NCBI GenBank assembly: GCA_903922075.1 | Contig: CAIXSK010000168.1 | Location: 1-34,767, forward strand | From: an uncultured beta proteobacterium | GTDB taxonomy: Bacteria > Pseudomonadota > Gammaproteobacteria > Burkholderiales > Rhodocyclaceae | Reading direction: 5' to 3' | Length of the DNA: 34,767 nucleotides | In this document: piece after piece, positions 11,489 to 21,331 of the stretch | Layout: each line of letters opens with the position of its first letter | How positions within the stretch are numbered: the first letter of the stretch is position 1 | Made by a program: the position numbers and the translations under genes | Notes under the pieces: model-generated | Database searches by the model: none | What the model was told of the DNA's origin: nothing | Seen by the model: only the letters and a program-made list of their open reading frames with translations

Positions 11489-11696
11489 GTGAGGTTCCGG
11501 TGGGGCGAATGGCCTCACTATCGCCAGCCAATGTTGCATGGACGTGACCGGAAGTTTGCCGCTGTCACCTCCCCTTAACAGTTGCGCCATAGCCTGATGG
11601 TCTTCCACTTCGCCATATCGGGTGCTTGCTGAAGATTCAAACGGGCTATTTGCTGGTCGGCGCCGGAAATTCGGAAATTGCCTTTTTTGAAATGGC

Positions 11697-12143
11697 TTAG
11701 AACCGGCGCATCAGCAGGTGCCGGCCGCCGACGACACTGTTGCGGACCTCGCGGAAGCCGAGGTCGCGAAAACGCCGCGTCCTGGCCGATGAAACCAGGA
11801 TGCGGCCGGATTCGAAGGTCTGTTCGATCCAGTCGACCCGCGCCTTGATCAAGGCGCGCCCGATGCCCTGGCCGCGATGTTCCGGGGCTACGGCCGAGAG
11901 ATAGAGCAGGTGCGTTTTGGCGGCCCAGTCGGCGGCCTTGACGCCGCCGATGGCGATGACTTCGCCGGCCCGCATGGCGACGAAGAACTGACGGTAGAAG
12001 ACCGGATCGTCGGCGCCTATTTCCCGGACCAGGCGGGCGCGGCTGTAGCGCTCGGGGTCGGCGAAGGCGTTGAAGATCAACGTGACGCAGCTATCGACCA
12101 GGGCGGCGCTGCTGACGTCCAGCGTGTCGATACGCAAGTCCAT
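11697..12143 (-). CDS. GNAT-family N-acetyltransferase
   Basis: YLSAVAPEHRGQGIGRALIKARVDW. Confidence 0.88.
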   Translation of the reverse strand: MDLRIDTLDVSSAALVDSCVTLIFNAFADPERYSRARLVREIGADDPVFYRQFFVAMRAGEVIAIGGVKAADWAAKTHLLYLSAVAPEHRGQGIGRALIKARVDWIEQTFESGRILVSSARTRRFRDLGFREVRNSVVGGRHLLMRRF

Positions 12144-12149
12144 CGTCGC

Positions 12150-12389
12150 TTAGCCGGTGCGCAGTAGCGCCCGACTCAGATGCAAGGCTTTTTCGGCGGC
12201 GCGCTTGCTCGCTGCGCGATTGATGGCGGTCTGGTGGCGGCCGAAAGCGTCCCGCTCAAGGCGCTGGCCGGCGGCGGCTTCGATGCTGCGCAGGCAGCGC
12301 CAGCGTTCGCCCTGCCGGGTGGGGAAGCGGCGCATCTGATCCTTGGGGTGATGCACGCGGCAGCAGTAGCAGAACAGGGTTTCGGTCAT
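12150..12389 (-). CDS. small Cys/His-containing protein, possible zinc ribbon
   Basis: MTETLFCYCCRVHHPKDQMRR...RWRCLRSI. Confidence 0.6.
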   Translation of the reverse strand: MTETLFCYCCRVHHPKDQMRRFPTRQGERWRCLRSIEAAAGQRLERDAFGRHQTAINRAASKRAAEKALHLSRALLRTG

Positions 12390-12468
12390 GGCTGGCTCCG
12401 GTGATCGACGGTGGGACCACTATGCGGCGGCGATATTGCGGGAAGATGACCGGGAATCGCCGGAAGCC

Positions 12469-12502
12469 GTGTCATGGCGATGAAACATCGGCTTCCTAAA
12501 CT
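12469..12502 (+). promoter_or_regulatory. candidate PhoB promoter upstream of EAL-GGDDF gene
   Basis: GTGTCAT-ggcg-ATGAAAC-(10 nt)-TAAACT. Confidence 0.4.
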
Positions 12503-12531
12503 GACTGTCCGGTTATTAAGGAGTGAGCACG

Positions 12532-14367
12532 ATGATTGTCATGATCGACGACGAGGCGGACGAGTTGCGCTGGGTCATGGCGGAAAGGCTGCTCTGTCCC
12601 GTTTTTCAGCCGATCATCGACTTTCGCCTGCGCGCCATTCTCGGTTACGAGGCCTTGATCCGCGGTCCGGAAGGCAGTTCGCTGCAGCGCCCGGATCAGC
12701 TGTTTGCGGCGGCGACCCGTTGCGGCCTGTCGCTGGACCTCGAGCATGTCTGCCGCGAGGCCAGCCTGCGGGCTTTCGCTGCGCAGCGCCTGGCTGGCCG
12801 TCTGTTTCTCAATGTCACGCCGGGCTGCTTGCTTGATCCGCGCCTGATGAACGGCTACACCCGCGAATTGCTCAGCGAACTCGGCATCGCGCCCAACCGC
12901 ATCGTGCTCGAACTGACCGAGAACCAGCAGATCACCGACATGCCGGGCATCCACGAAGCGCTGCTGCATTATCGCGGACGTGGTTTCCAGATCGCCATCG
13001 ACGACCTCGGCGAGGGCTTCGCCAACCTGCGCATGTGGTCCGAGCTGCGCCCGGAGTTCGTCAAGATCGACAAGCATTTCGTCAGCGGCATCGCCGACGA
13101 CCGGATCAAGTTTCATTTCGTCCGCGCCATGCAAGATCTGGCGGAAATCTGCAACGCCTCGCTGGTCGCCGAAGGCATCGAATGCCTCGAAGATTTCGTC
13201 TGCCTGCGCGACATGGGGATCGCCTGCGGCCAGGGCTTTTTCATTGCCCGGCCGACCAGTCATCCGATCCGCAAGTTGCCGGTGCAGACGCTGAATGCGC
13301 TCGACCAGCAATCGCTGTCGCTGTCGCCGCTGACCGGCGGGCCGGGCAAGTTGCCGACGGCGCGCAACCTGGCCCGGCCGATCGAGCCGGTGCCGATGAG
13401 CGCCACCAATGCGACGGTGATCGACCGTTTCGAGAGCGACCCCGGTCTCGATGTCTTGCCGGTGGTGCAGGGCACGCAGCCGGTCGGCATGATCAACCGG
13501 CACAGCATGATCGACCGCTTCGCCCGGCCGTTTCGCAAGGAGCTGTTCGGCCGCAAGAGCTGCGAACTGTTCATGGACCACGCGCCGCTGATCGTCGACC
13601 AGCACGCCACCATCCAGGAGCTGGCAATGATGCTGTCGCTGGCCCCCAAGCATTACCTGTACGACGGCTTCGTCGTCACCGGCGACGGCAAGTACCTCGG
13701 CGTCGGCAGCAGCCACGACCTGATGGCGACGATTACCGAAATGCAGATCAGCGCGGCGCGCTACGCCAACCCGCTGACCCAGCTGCCGGGCAACGTGCCG
13801 ATCAACGAGCACGTCGACCGCATGCTGGCGGCGGGGGTGAGCTTCGTCGCCGCCTACATCGACATCGACAATTTCAAGCCCTACAACGATTGCTTCGGCT
13901 ACCGGCGCGGCGACGACGTGATCCAGATGCTGGCCCGCCAGATTTGCGAGGCGACCGACGAGCAGCTCGATTTCGTCGGCCATATCGGTGGCGACGATTT
14001 CTTCGTGATCTTTCGCAGCGCCGACTGGGAAATGCGCTGTTGGCAGCTGATCAGCGGTTTCGCCGAAGCGGTGGCCGGCCTGCTCGGCATCGATGAACGC
14101 CTGCGTGGCGGCTACATGGCCGAGAACCGGCGCGGCGAATTGAATTTCCAGACCCTGCCGACGCTGTCCATCGGTGTCGTGCGCATCGGGGCGGGCGATT
14201 GCGAGTCGCACCGCGAAGTCGCCGCCGCCGCCTCGGCGGCCAAGAAGCAGGCCAAGAAAAGAGCCAAGGACGCCGTCAGCGATCCGCTGAGCGGCAGCCT
14301 GTTCGTCGAACGCCGCCGGGTCGGCGGCTATGGTGAGATCGGCCTGGTGCCGCAGGTTCTCAACTGA
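12532..14367 (+). CDS. EAL-(CBS-like)-GGDEF-family c-di-GMP protein
   Basis: EALIRGPEG, LELTENQQITD, IDDLGEGFANL, HIGGDDFFVIF; SD TAAGGAG supports ATG 12532 over GTG 12523. Confidence 0.88.
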   Translation: MIVMIDDEADELRWVMAERLLCPVFQPIIDFRLRAILGYEALIRGPEGSSLQRPDQLFAAATRCGLSLDLEHVCREASLRAFAAQRLAGRLFLNVTPGCLLDPRLMNGYTRELLSELGIAPNRIVLELTENQQITDMPGIHEALLHYRGRGFQIAIDDLGEGFANLRMWSELRPEFVKIDKHFVSGIADDRIKFHFVRAMQDLAEICNASLVAEGIECLEDFVCLRDMGIACGQGFFIARPTSHPIRKLPVQTLNALDQQSLSLSPLTGGPGKLPTARNLARPIEPVPMSATNATVIDRFESDPGLDVLPVVQGTQPVGMINRHSMIDRFARPFRKELFGRKSCELFMDHAPLIVDQHATIQELAMMLSLAPKHYLYDGFVVTGDGKYLGVGSSHDLMATITEMQISAARYANPLTQLPGNVPINEHVDRMLAAGVSFVAAYIDIDNFKPYNDCFGYRRGDDVIQMLARQICEATDEQLDFVGHIGGDDFFVIFRSADWEMRCWQLISGFAEAVAGLLGIDERLRGGYMAENRRGELNFQTLPTLSIGVVRIGAGDCESHREVAAAASAAKKQAKKRAKDAVSDPLSGSLFVERRRVGGYGEIGLVPQVLN

Positions 14368-14387
14368 GCGCGGCAGGCCGGGGAGCG

Positions 14388-14427
14388 AATGCTACGGTCA
14401 GCGGCAAAAAATGGCCAAAATCCAAAA
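14388..14427 (+). repeat. TGCTACGGTC element, copy 1
   Basis: AATGCTACGGTCAgcggcAAAAAAtggccAAAATccaaaaa. Confidence 0.85.
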
Positions 14428-14443
14428 ATAGGCAGCCGCAAAA

Positions 14444-14471
14444 GACAAACCCCGCCGTGGCGGGGTTTGTC
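14444..14471. terminator. bidirectional terminator hairpin between convergent genes
   Basis: GACAAACCCCGCC-gt-GGCGGGGTTTGTC, perfect 13-bp stem. Confidence 0.9.
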
Positions 14472-14494
14472 TTGTCTGCTCGGACTGGCCTGTT

Positions 14495-15925
14495 CTAGCC
14501 GCGCACTATCCGGCGGCGGCGCTGCCAGCCCAGCAGACCGAGGCCGGAGAGCATCAGGGCGAGGCTCGCGGGTTCCGGCACGGCAGCGAAGGACTGATTG
14601 ACGAAACGGCTGCCCGGTCCGAGGTCGGCGTCGGTGAATTTGTACACGAAGAACTGGTTGGGGCCGGCGACGTCGGGCAGGAAGTCGTTGTCGTTGGCAA
14701 TGTACAGCGTGTGATAGAGGGTCGAGCCTTCCAGGATGTCTTCGCCGAAGCTCATCCCTTCCAGCTTGGCCGGGATGCTGGTGTCGGCAATGCCCGCTGC
14801 CTTGAGCGATGCGACCAGGTCGAGGAACAGGGTTTTGCTGACCGCATGGGGCAGCAGGTTGCTTTCGCCGCTGATGCCGGCGCCGCCATTCAGCGCGCCG
14901 ATATCGGTCGCTGCGCTGAGATCGATCTTGTAAACGCGCTTGACGACCGCCTTCGAGCCATCGCCCAGGCCCTTGCCATCGCGCTCGAGAACCAGGAACT
15001 CATGGTCGTTGATGGCCAGGATCTCGCTGCTGTTGTAAGCCTTGTTCCTGTCGGCCAGGTAGTTGTCGTAAACGTATTGGCGGGTGGTGCCGGTCGCGAT
15101 ATCGATCGTCACGATGCGGTTGGCGCGGCCGCCGTCGCCGCCGTCCTGGGCCAGCGGACTCTGCATGAAGCCGACCAGGGTCTTGCCGTCCGGCGTGATG
15201 GCCAGGCCTTCCATGCCCTTGTTGGCCACCCGGCCGCTGCTGTTGCCGCTGATCTCGGTGGCGCCCTGTGGGCTCAGATTGGCGGCGCTAAAGGCCCCCG
15301 GCAGCGTGAAGGTGTTGGTCCGGGTGCCGGTCAGGCGGTCGAACTGATAGACGTAGGGGCCGTATTCGTCGGAGATGAACACGCTCTTGCCGTCGTTGGA
15401 GACGCGGATGCCTTCCGGGTCGAGGCGGCCGTTGTTCGGATTGGTCGAAGCGCCGGCCGCAAAATTGTCGGAGCGGCCCGTGAAATAGTCTTTCCCGGCG
15501 CTGTTGTTGCCCGGCACGACGGGGCCGTAGGCAAGTGGCGTCGAGCTGCTGAGCAAGGTGGTCGCGTTCAGCGACGAGCTCAGCGAGTAGCTGTAACTGC
15601 TGCCGTTGAAATTTTGATTCAGGCCCAGGGACAGGGTCTGGAAGCGCGAGATGTAAGAGGTCGTGTTATCGACGGCAGCATTCCAGGCGGCCGCGTTCGG
15701 TCCGCGGTCCGGCAGGGCGAGGAAGGTGTTGCCGCCGGCCCAGGCCAGCCCTGAGCCAATGCCGCCGAAAACGGCGGCGGCGTCGCTGCCGTTTTCCAGC
15801 GTGCCGTTCAGTCCGGACAGGTCGAGCGCGTTGTTGAGGCTGCCTTGGGCAATGAAGATCGGGGCGGCCTGGCCGCCGGCCGAAAAGGCGAGCAGGAGGG
15901 CGCTGGCGATGAGCGTTTTTTGCAT
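14495..15925 (-). CDS. esterase-like-activity-of-phytase family protein with PEP-CTERM sorting signal
   Basis: Signal peptide; LDPEGIRVSNDGKSVFISDEYGPYVYQFD; C-term VPEPASLALMLSGLGLLGWQRRRR. Confidence 0.9.
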   Translation of the reverse strand: MQKTLIASALLLAFSAGGQAAPIFIAQGSLNNALDLSGLNGTLENGSDAAAVFGGIGSGLAWAGGNTFLALPDRGPNAAAWNAAVDNTTSYISRFQTLSLGLNQNFNGSSYSYSLSSSLNATTLLSSSTPLAYGPVVPGNNSAGKDYFTGRSDNFAAGASTNPNNGRLDPEGIRVSNDGKSVFISDEYGPYVYQFDRLTGTRTNTFTLPGAFSAANLSPQGATEISGNSSGRVANKGMEGLAITPDGKTLVGFMQSPLAQDGGDGGRANRIVTIDIATGTTRQYVYDNYLADRNKAYNSSEILAINDHEFLVLERDGKGLGDGSKAVVKRVYKIDLSAATDIGALNGGAGISGESNLLPHAVSKTLFLDLVASLKAAGIADTSIPAKLEGMSFGEDILEGSTLYHTLYIANDNDFLPDVAGPNQFFVYKFTDADLGPGSRFVNQSFAAVPEPASLALMLSGLGLLGWQRRRRIVRG

Positions 15926-15995
15926 GGTCGGACCTTGTCGAAATTCAGGATGGCAAACAGCGCCGGGGTCAGTTTTCCGGCGCCTTGTGGGGCCG

Positions 15996-16040
15996 ACGAT
16001 AGGCGATCTTCATTACCGTGCCTTGACAGCGAGATGTCCG
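15996..16040 (-). promoter_or_regulatory. candidate PhoB promoter of phytase-like gene
   Basis: Minus strand: CGGACAT-ctcg-CTGTCAA-ggca-CGGTAAT-(10 nt)-TATCGT. Confidence 0.65.
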
Positions 16041-16047
16041 GCAGACT

Positions 16048-17073
16048 TCAGTAAAAAACCTTGTCCAGATCGATGGAGGCCCGCCGGCCAACAGCGGCGC
16101 GATGCGTTGCCAGCCATTGCCGGGCATGCTCCCGGCCGTTGTCGCGCAGATGCTCGAAGAAGGGCAGGCTGACCGCCAGCTTGCTGTCGGAGGGCAGGTC
16201 GCCGAGAAAAGCATCGGCGGTGATGGCGTGGAAGCGCAGTTGGTCGATGCGGCGTTCCAGCCGCCCGCTCGCCAGCCACTTCGGCAGCCAGCGCTTGCCC
16301 ACTTGCTCGCGCAGATGGGCAAACATCCGCATTTCGCGCAGGAAGGTCGAATTAAAGGACAGTTCGAGCAGGCGATGCCGGATGTCGGCAGCCGATGCCG
16401 GTGTTGCCGCGTAGCGCAGCGGGGTGAGCAGGACGAGCAGGATGTCCGGCGAGTGGCATTGGTAGGCTAGCGGAAAGACTGCCGGGTTGGCGCTGTAGCC
16501 GCCATCCCAGTACGGCTCGCCGTCGATGACGATGGTCCGGTGGATGGTCGGCAGGCAGGCCGAGGCGAGCAGGGCATCGACCGACAGTTCATGGTTGTGG
16601 AAGATCCGCACCTGGCCGGAATTGGCATGGGTGGCGGCGATGAACAGCTTGAGCGGGCAGTCGTGGCGCAGGCGCTCGAAGTCGAACTGCGCGCCGAGGA
16701 TGTCGCGCAGCGGATTGAGGTCGAGCGGGTTGAGCTGCTCCGGACTCAGATAGTCGGTCCATTGCAGCATCAGCTTCATCGCCGCCGGTATTTTCGGGTT
16801 GGTCTCGCCGCTGGCGGCGAAGGGGGCGCCGCCAGCGACACTGGTCCAGAAGCGGGCCAGCGTTTCGCGGGCGCCATCGCGGCCGCCGGTCATCAGGCCG
16901 TGCCCGAGGCACAGCGCGTTCATCGCCCCGGCGCTGGTGCCGCTGATGCCCTCGAAGTCGAACTGCCCATCTTCAAGCAGCGCGTCGAGGACGCCCCAGG
17001 TGAAGGCGCCATGCGCCCCGCCGCCCTGCAGCGCGAGGTTCAGTGCGGTCGGATGTCCATGGCGCGGGTGCAT
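16048..17073 (-). CDS. patatin-like phospholipase/acylhydrolase
   Basis: LALQGGGAHGAFTWGVLD, GISGTSAGAMNA (GxSxG), DGGYSANP; start at MHPRHG or MGTDRSM (17091). Confidence 0.93.
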   Translation of the reverse strand: MHPRHGHPTALNLALQGGGAHGAFTWGVLDALLEDGQFDFEGISGTSAGAMNALCLGHGLMTGGRDGARETLARFWTSVAGGAPFAASGETNPKIPAAMKLMLQWTDYLSPEQLNPLDLNPLRDILGAQFDFERLRHDCPLKLFIAATHANSGQVRIFHNHELSVDALLASACLPTIHRTIVIDGEPYWDGGYSANPAVFPLAYQCHSPDILLVLLTPLRYAATPASAADIRHRLLELSFNSTFLREMRMFAHLREQVGKRWLPKWLASGRLERRIDQLRFHAITADAFLGDLPSDSKLAVSLPFFEHLRDNGREHARQWLATHRAAVGRRASIDLDKVFY

Positions 17074-17104
17074 GCTACGGTCGGTCCCCAAAAAAGCCCA
17101 AAAC
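17072..17104 (+). repeat. TGCTACGGTC element, copy 2 (overlaps patatin start)
   Basis: ATGCTACGGTCGgtccCcAAAAAagcccAAAAcgg. Confidence 0.8.
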
Positions 17105-17157
17105 GGCTGGCCGGTGTCGCTCGGTTCAGGTTAATGCCTGGCCGCGGAAAAGTGGAC

Positions 17158-17181
17158 AAAAAAATGCCCGGCAAGCCGGGC
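17158..17181 (-). terminator. terminator of phasin gene
   Basis: Minus strand GCCCGGC-tt-GCCGGGC-aTTTTTTT. Confidence 0.9.
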
Positions 17182-17206
17182 GGGAATGGAGAGACTGCTT
17201 TTTTGC

Positions 17207-17773
17207 TTATTGATCGCTAGTCGGGCGGGCCGTCGTGCGCTTTCTGGCCGCTGGCTTGGTGCCGGCGACGGATTTGGCGATCTGACGAACTTCATGTTCG
17301 GCCAGATCGACGGTTTCGATGGCTGCAGCGCTCATGCCTTGCAAGGTGGTTTCGGCCGTTTCCAGCGTGGTTTTCATTGCCCGCAAACCGATCTCCAGCT
17401 CCCAGGGACTACTCTTGGTGGCGCGGTTGATGGTGGCAAAAACGATTTCGTCGACGACGCGAACCTGAGACTCGGCGCTGCGGATCATCGCCTTGTGCGT
17501 TTCGCCGAGAATCTCCAGCGTATTGTCCAGCAGACGGCTGGCGCGGGCCGAATTCTCCAGCCAGGCGTTGGCCGGGAACTGCGTCATCGATTCGATCTGA
17601 CCGTGGCCGAACAGCGACCACTGCTTGCTGCCGTGGTGGATAGCCTCGCGGCTGGTCGACGAAACCAGTTCCGCAAAGCGTTGCCCAGCTTCGAGGCAGG
17701 CTGTGCTGAGATCAAGCAGGTTGCTCAGCGCGTGGTCACGGCTACGGGCGATTTCGTGGGCAGACAAGAACAT
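17207..17773 (-). CDS. phasin-family protein (PHA granule associated)
   Basis: 188 aa helical protein; WSLFGHGQIESMTQFPANAWLENSARASRLLDNTLEIL; basic Lys/Arg/Thr/Pro tail. Confidence 0.75.
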   Translation of the reverse strand: MFLSAHEIARSRDHALSNLLDLSTACLEAGQRFAELVSSTSREAIHHGSKQWSLFGHGQIESMTQFPANAWLENSARASRLLDNTLEILGETHKAMIRSAESQVRVVDEIVFATINRATKSSPWELEIGLRAMKTTLETAETTLQGMSAAAIETVDLAEHEVRQIAKSVAGTKPAARKRTTARPTSDQ

Positions 17774-17803
17774 GGAGCGCTCCCGGCGACTGGTATGGTC
17801 GTC

Positions 17804-17837
17804 AGATTAGCGCCCCGATGTGACAGGACGATGACTC
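17804..17837 (-). promoter_or_regulatory. candidate PhoB promoter of phasin gene
   Basis: Minus strand GAGTCAT-cgtc-CTGTCAC-(10 nt)-TAATCT. Confidence 0.6.
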
Positions 17838-18504
17838 AGCGGATCGTCTTGACGCCGTCGGCCGTGCCGAGCAGCAGCAGGTTGGCCGGGCGGACTGCGA
17901 ACAGGCCGTTGGTGACGACGCCGGTGATCTGGTTGATCTGCGCTTCCAGGCCCTTCGGGTCGGTGATCTGCAGGCCATGCACGTCGAGGATGAGGTTGCC
18001 GTTGTCGGTGACGAAGCCGGCGCGTTCCTGCGGGCTGCCGCCCAGCTTGGCCAGTTCCCGGGCGACATGGGCGCGGGCCATCGGGATCACCTCGACCGGC
18101 AGCGGGAACTTGCCCATCGTGTCGACCAGCTTCGAGCCGTCGCAGATGCAGACGAACTCGCGGGCCACGGCGGCGACGATCTTCTCGCGCGTCAGCGCAC
18201 CGCCGCCGCCCTTGATCATGTTCAGGCCGGCGTCGATTTCGTCGGCGCCGTCGACATAGACCGGGATGTCGGTCACGTCGTTGAGGTCGAAGACGGTGAT
18301 GCCGTGGCCTTCGAGGCGCTTGCGGGTGGCTTCGGAACTGGCCACGGCGCCCTTGTATTTGTCCTTCAGCGGCGCCAGGGCGTCGATGAAGAAATTGGCC
18401 GTCGAGCCGGTGCCGACGCCAATGATGCTGCCGGCCGGGGCGGTTTGCGCGACATGGTCGGCGGCAGCCTGGGCGACGGCCTGTTTGAGTTCGTCCTGGG
18501 TCAT
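17836..18504 (-). CDS. rpiA: ribose-5-phosphate isomerase A
   Basis: [58 protein letters not shown]. Confidence 0.96.
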   Translation of the reverse strand: MTQDELKQAVAQAAADHVAQTAPAGSIIGVGTGSTANFFIDALAPLKDKYKGAVASSEATRKRLEGHGITVFDLNDVTDIPVYVDGADEIDAGLNMIKGGGGALTREKIVAAVAREFVCICDGSKLVDTMGKFPLPVEVIPMARAHVARELAKLGGSPQERAGFVTDNGNLILDVHGLQITDPKGLEAQINQITGVVTNGLFAVRPANLLLLGTADGVKTIR

Positions 18505-18558
18505 GGCGGTGCTCCTGAAAGATTTGGCGCGCATTTTACCTTTTTTGCCGGTGCTGAA

Positions 18559-18603
18559 TTGTCATAAAAGTTTAATTTTTCAATGGTTTAATTTGGCTAA
18601 ACT
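18559..18603 (+). promoter_or_regulatory. candidate PhoB promoter of Lys/Ala/Pro-rich gene
   Basis: TTGTCAT-aaaa-GTTTAAT-tttt-CAATGGT-(10 nt)-TAAACT. Confidence 0.5.
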
Positions 18604-18631
18604 GTATATACCGTTTCAAGGGAGAGCAGGA

Positions 18632-19198
18632 ATGAACGATCAGAGCAAGAAACCCGTGGCAGCCAAGCCGGCTGCCGCACCCAAGCCGCCGAAAAATCTG
18701 GTGCCGCGCACGGCGCCAAAGGCCGAGACCCAGCCGCCGGCCGCAACCCCCGCGCCGGAAGCCCCGTTGCCCGCGCCGGTCGCCACGGCCGCTGCCGCTG
18801 TCAAGGTGAAGCCGGTACGCAAGCCGACCAAGGTCCAGGAAACCGTGGCCAAGCATCAGAAGGTGCTGGCCGATGCGCTGGTCAAGGCGCAGGCGATCAA
18901 GTACGACCAGCCCAAGGTGATGAAGCCGGCGCCGGCAGCGACCAAGAAGCCGGGCAAGGCTGAAAAGCCGCCCAAGGCCAAAAAGATCAAGCTGGTGCGC
19001 GACAGCTATGCGATGCCGGAAGCCGAGTACGCCCGCATCGGCGAACTGAAGAAGCGGATGGTGGCGCTTGGTAGCGAGGTCAAGAAGAGCGAGTTGCTGC
19101 GCGGCGGCATTGCCGTCCTGGCCGCTCTCAACGATGCCGAGCTGAAGGCGGTGATGGGGCGCATCGAGCGCATCAAGACCGGGCGCCCGTCCAAGTAG
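18632..19198 (+). CDS. Lys/Ala/Pro-rich (histone H1-like) protein with conserved-looking C-terminal domain
   Basis: N-terminal K/A/P-rich region, C-term KIKLVRDSYAMPEAEYARIGELKKRMVALGSEVKKSELLRGGIAVLAALNDAELKAVMGRIERIKTGRPSK. Confidence 0.85.
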   Translation: MNDQSKKPVAAKPAAAPKPPKNLVPRTAPKAETQPPAATPAPEAPLPAPVATAAAAVKVKPVRKPTKVQETVAKHQKVLADALVKAQAIKYDQPKVMKPAPAATKKPGKAEKPPKAKKIKLVRDSYAMPEAEYARIGELKKRMVALGSEVKKSELLRGGIAVLAALNDAELKAVMGRIERIKTGRPSK

Positions 19199-19220
19199 GC
19201 CAAAAGTCGTAATTTTTCCC

Positions 19221-19266
19221 GTTTGTTACAGTCTGTCATTTGACTGTAACAAACGCCGGGTAACCT
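19221..19266 (+). promoter_or_regulatory. Pho box / PhoB promoter of pstS embedded in a perfect inverted repeat
   Basis: CTGTCAT-TTGA-CTGTAAC (19233-19250), 10 nt, TAACCT; inverted repeat GTTTGTTACAGTC-8-GACTGTAACAAAC (19221-19254). Confidence 0.9.
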
Positions 19267-19306
19267 GCGTGGCGTTGTCACCTCAACCCCATGCAGGAGT
19301 AACCCC

Positions 19307-20308
<1,002 letters not shown>

Positions 20309-20334
20309 TTTTTGCTGCACCTCTCCGCAAAAAA

Positions 20335-20361
20335 AGCCAGCCCCGCAAGGGGCGGGCTTTT
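20335..20361 (+). terminator. hairpin/T-run between pstS and pstC (attenuator-like)
   Basis: AGCCaGCCCC-gcaa-GGGGCgGGCTTTT. Confidence 0.8.
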
Positions 20362-20380
20362 ATCATAGGGAATTCCTCCG

Positions 20381-21331
20381 GTGAATTCACAAGCCATGTC
20401 TGCAAACACTCCTTCTGACCTGCCTGTGGTCAGCGATCGCCTGGCCAAGAACGCCATGCGCCACGCCAGCGAGCGCGTGATCGAGGCGCTGCTTTTTTCC
20501 GCCGCCGCCGTTTCGGTGCTGACGACGATCGGCATCGTCTATGTGCTCGTCTCCGAATCAATCCACTTCTTCCAGAATGTCAGCATCGTCGATTTTCTGA
20601 CCGATACCCAATGGACGCCGCTGTTCGATGATGCCCACTTCGGCATCATGGTGCTCGTCTCCGGGACCCTGGTTTCCTCCGTGGTGGCGCTGACGGTTGC
20701 CATCCCGATGGGGACGATCATCGCCATCTACCTCTCCGAGTTCGCCAACGGCAAGGTGCGCGAAGTCGCCAAGCCCATCCTCGAACTGCTCGGCGGCATC
20801 CCGACCATCGTCTTCGGCTACTTCGCGTTGCTGATGGTGACCCCGCTGCTGCAGAAGATCTTTCCGGAGCTGCCCGGCTTCTCGCTGCTCTCCGCCGGTC
20901 TGGTCATGGGCATCATGATCGTGCCCTACATCGCCTCGCTGTCCGAGGATGCCATGCGCGCCGTGCCGATGAGCCTGCGCGAAGGTTCCTACGCGATGGG
21001 CTCGACCCGTCTCCACACCGCACTGCACGTCGTCGTCCCGGCTGCCTTCTCCGGCCTGGCTGCGTCCTACATCCTGGCCATTTCCCGCGCTGTCGGCGAA
21101 ACAATGATCCTGGCCGTGGCTGCCGGCATGCAGCCCAACCTGACCTGGAACCCGATGGAACCGGCCGCCACGATCACCTCGTTCATCGTCCAGGTGGCGC
21201 TCGGCGATCTGCCGCACGGCTCGATCGGTTACCAGACCATCTTCGCCGCCGGCCTGACGCTGATCCTGATCACGCTGGCCTTCAACATCCTCGGCCAGTG
21301 GCTGCGCCGCCGATTCCGGGAGAACTACTGA
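20381..21331 (+). CDS. pstC: phosphate ABC transporter permease
   Basis: 316 aa; LLGGIPTIVFGYFALL, ISRAVGETMILAVAAG. Confidence 0.96.
   Translation: MNSQAMSANTPSDLPVVSDRLAKNAMRHASERVIEALLFSAAAVSVLTTIGIVYVLVSESIHFFQNVSIVDFLTDTQWTPLFDDAHFGIMVLVSGTLVSSVVALTVAIPMGTIIAIYLSEFANGKVREVAKPILELLGGIPTIVFGYFALLMVTPLLQKIFPELPGFSLLSAGLVMGIMIVPYIASLSEDAMRAVPMSLREGSYAMGSTRLHTALHVVVPAAFSGLAASYILAISRAVGETMILAVAAGMQPNLTWNPMEPAATITSFIVQVALGDLPHGSIGYQTIFAAGLTLILITLAFNILGQWLRRRFRENY

Noticed and set aside
12496-14211. 571-aa ORF antisense to EAL-GGDDF gene
   Set aside because: Antisense-frame artefact, His/Asp/Val-rich composition.
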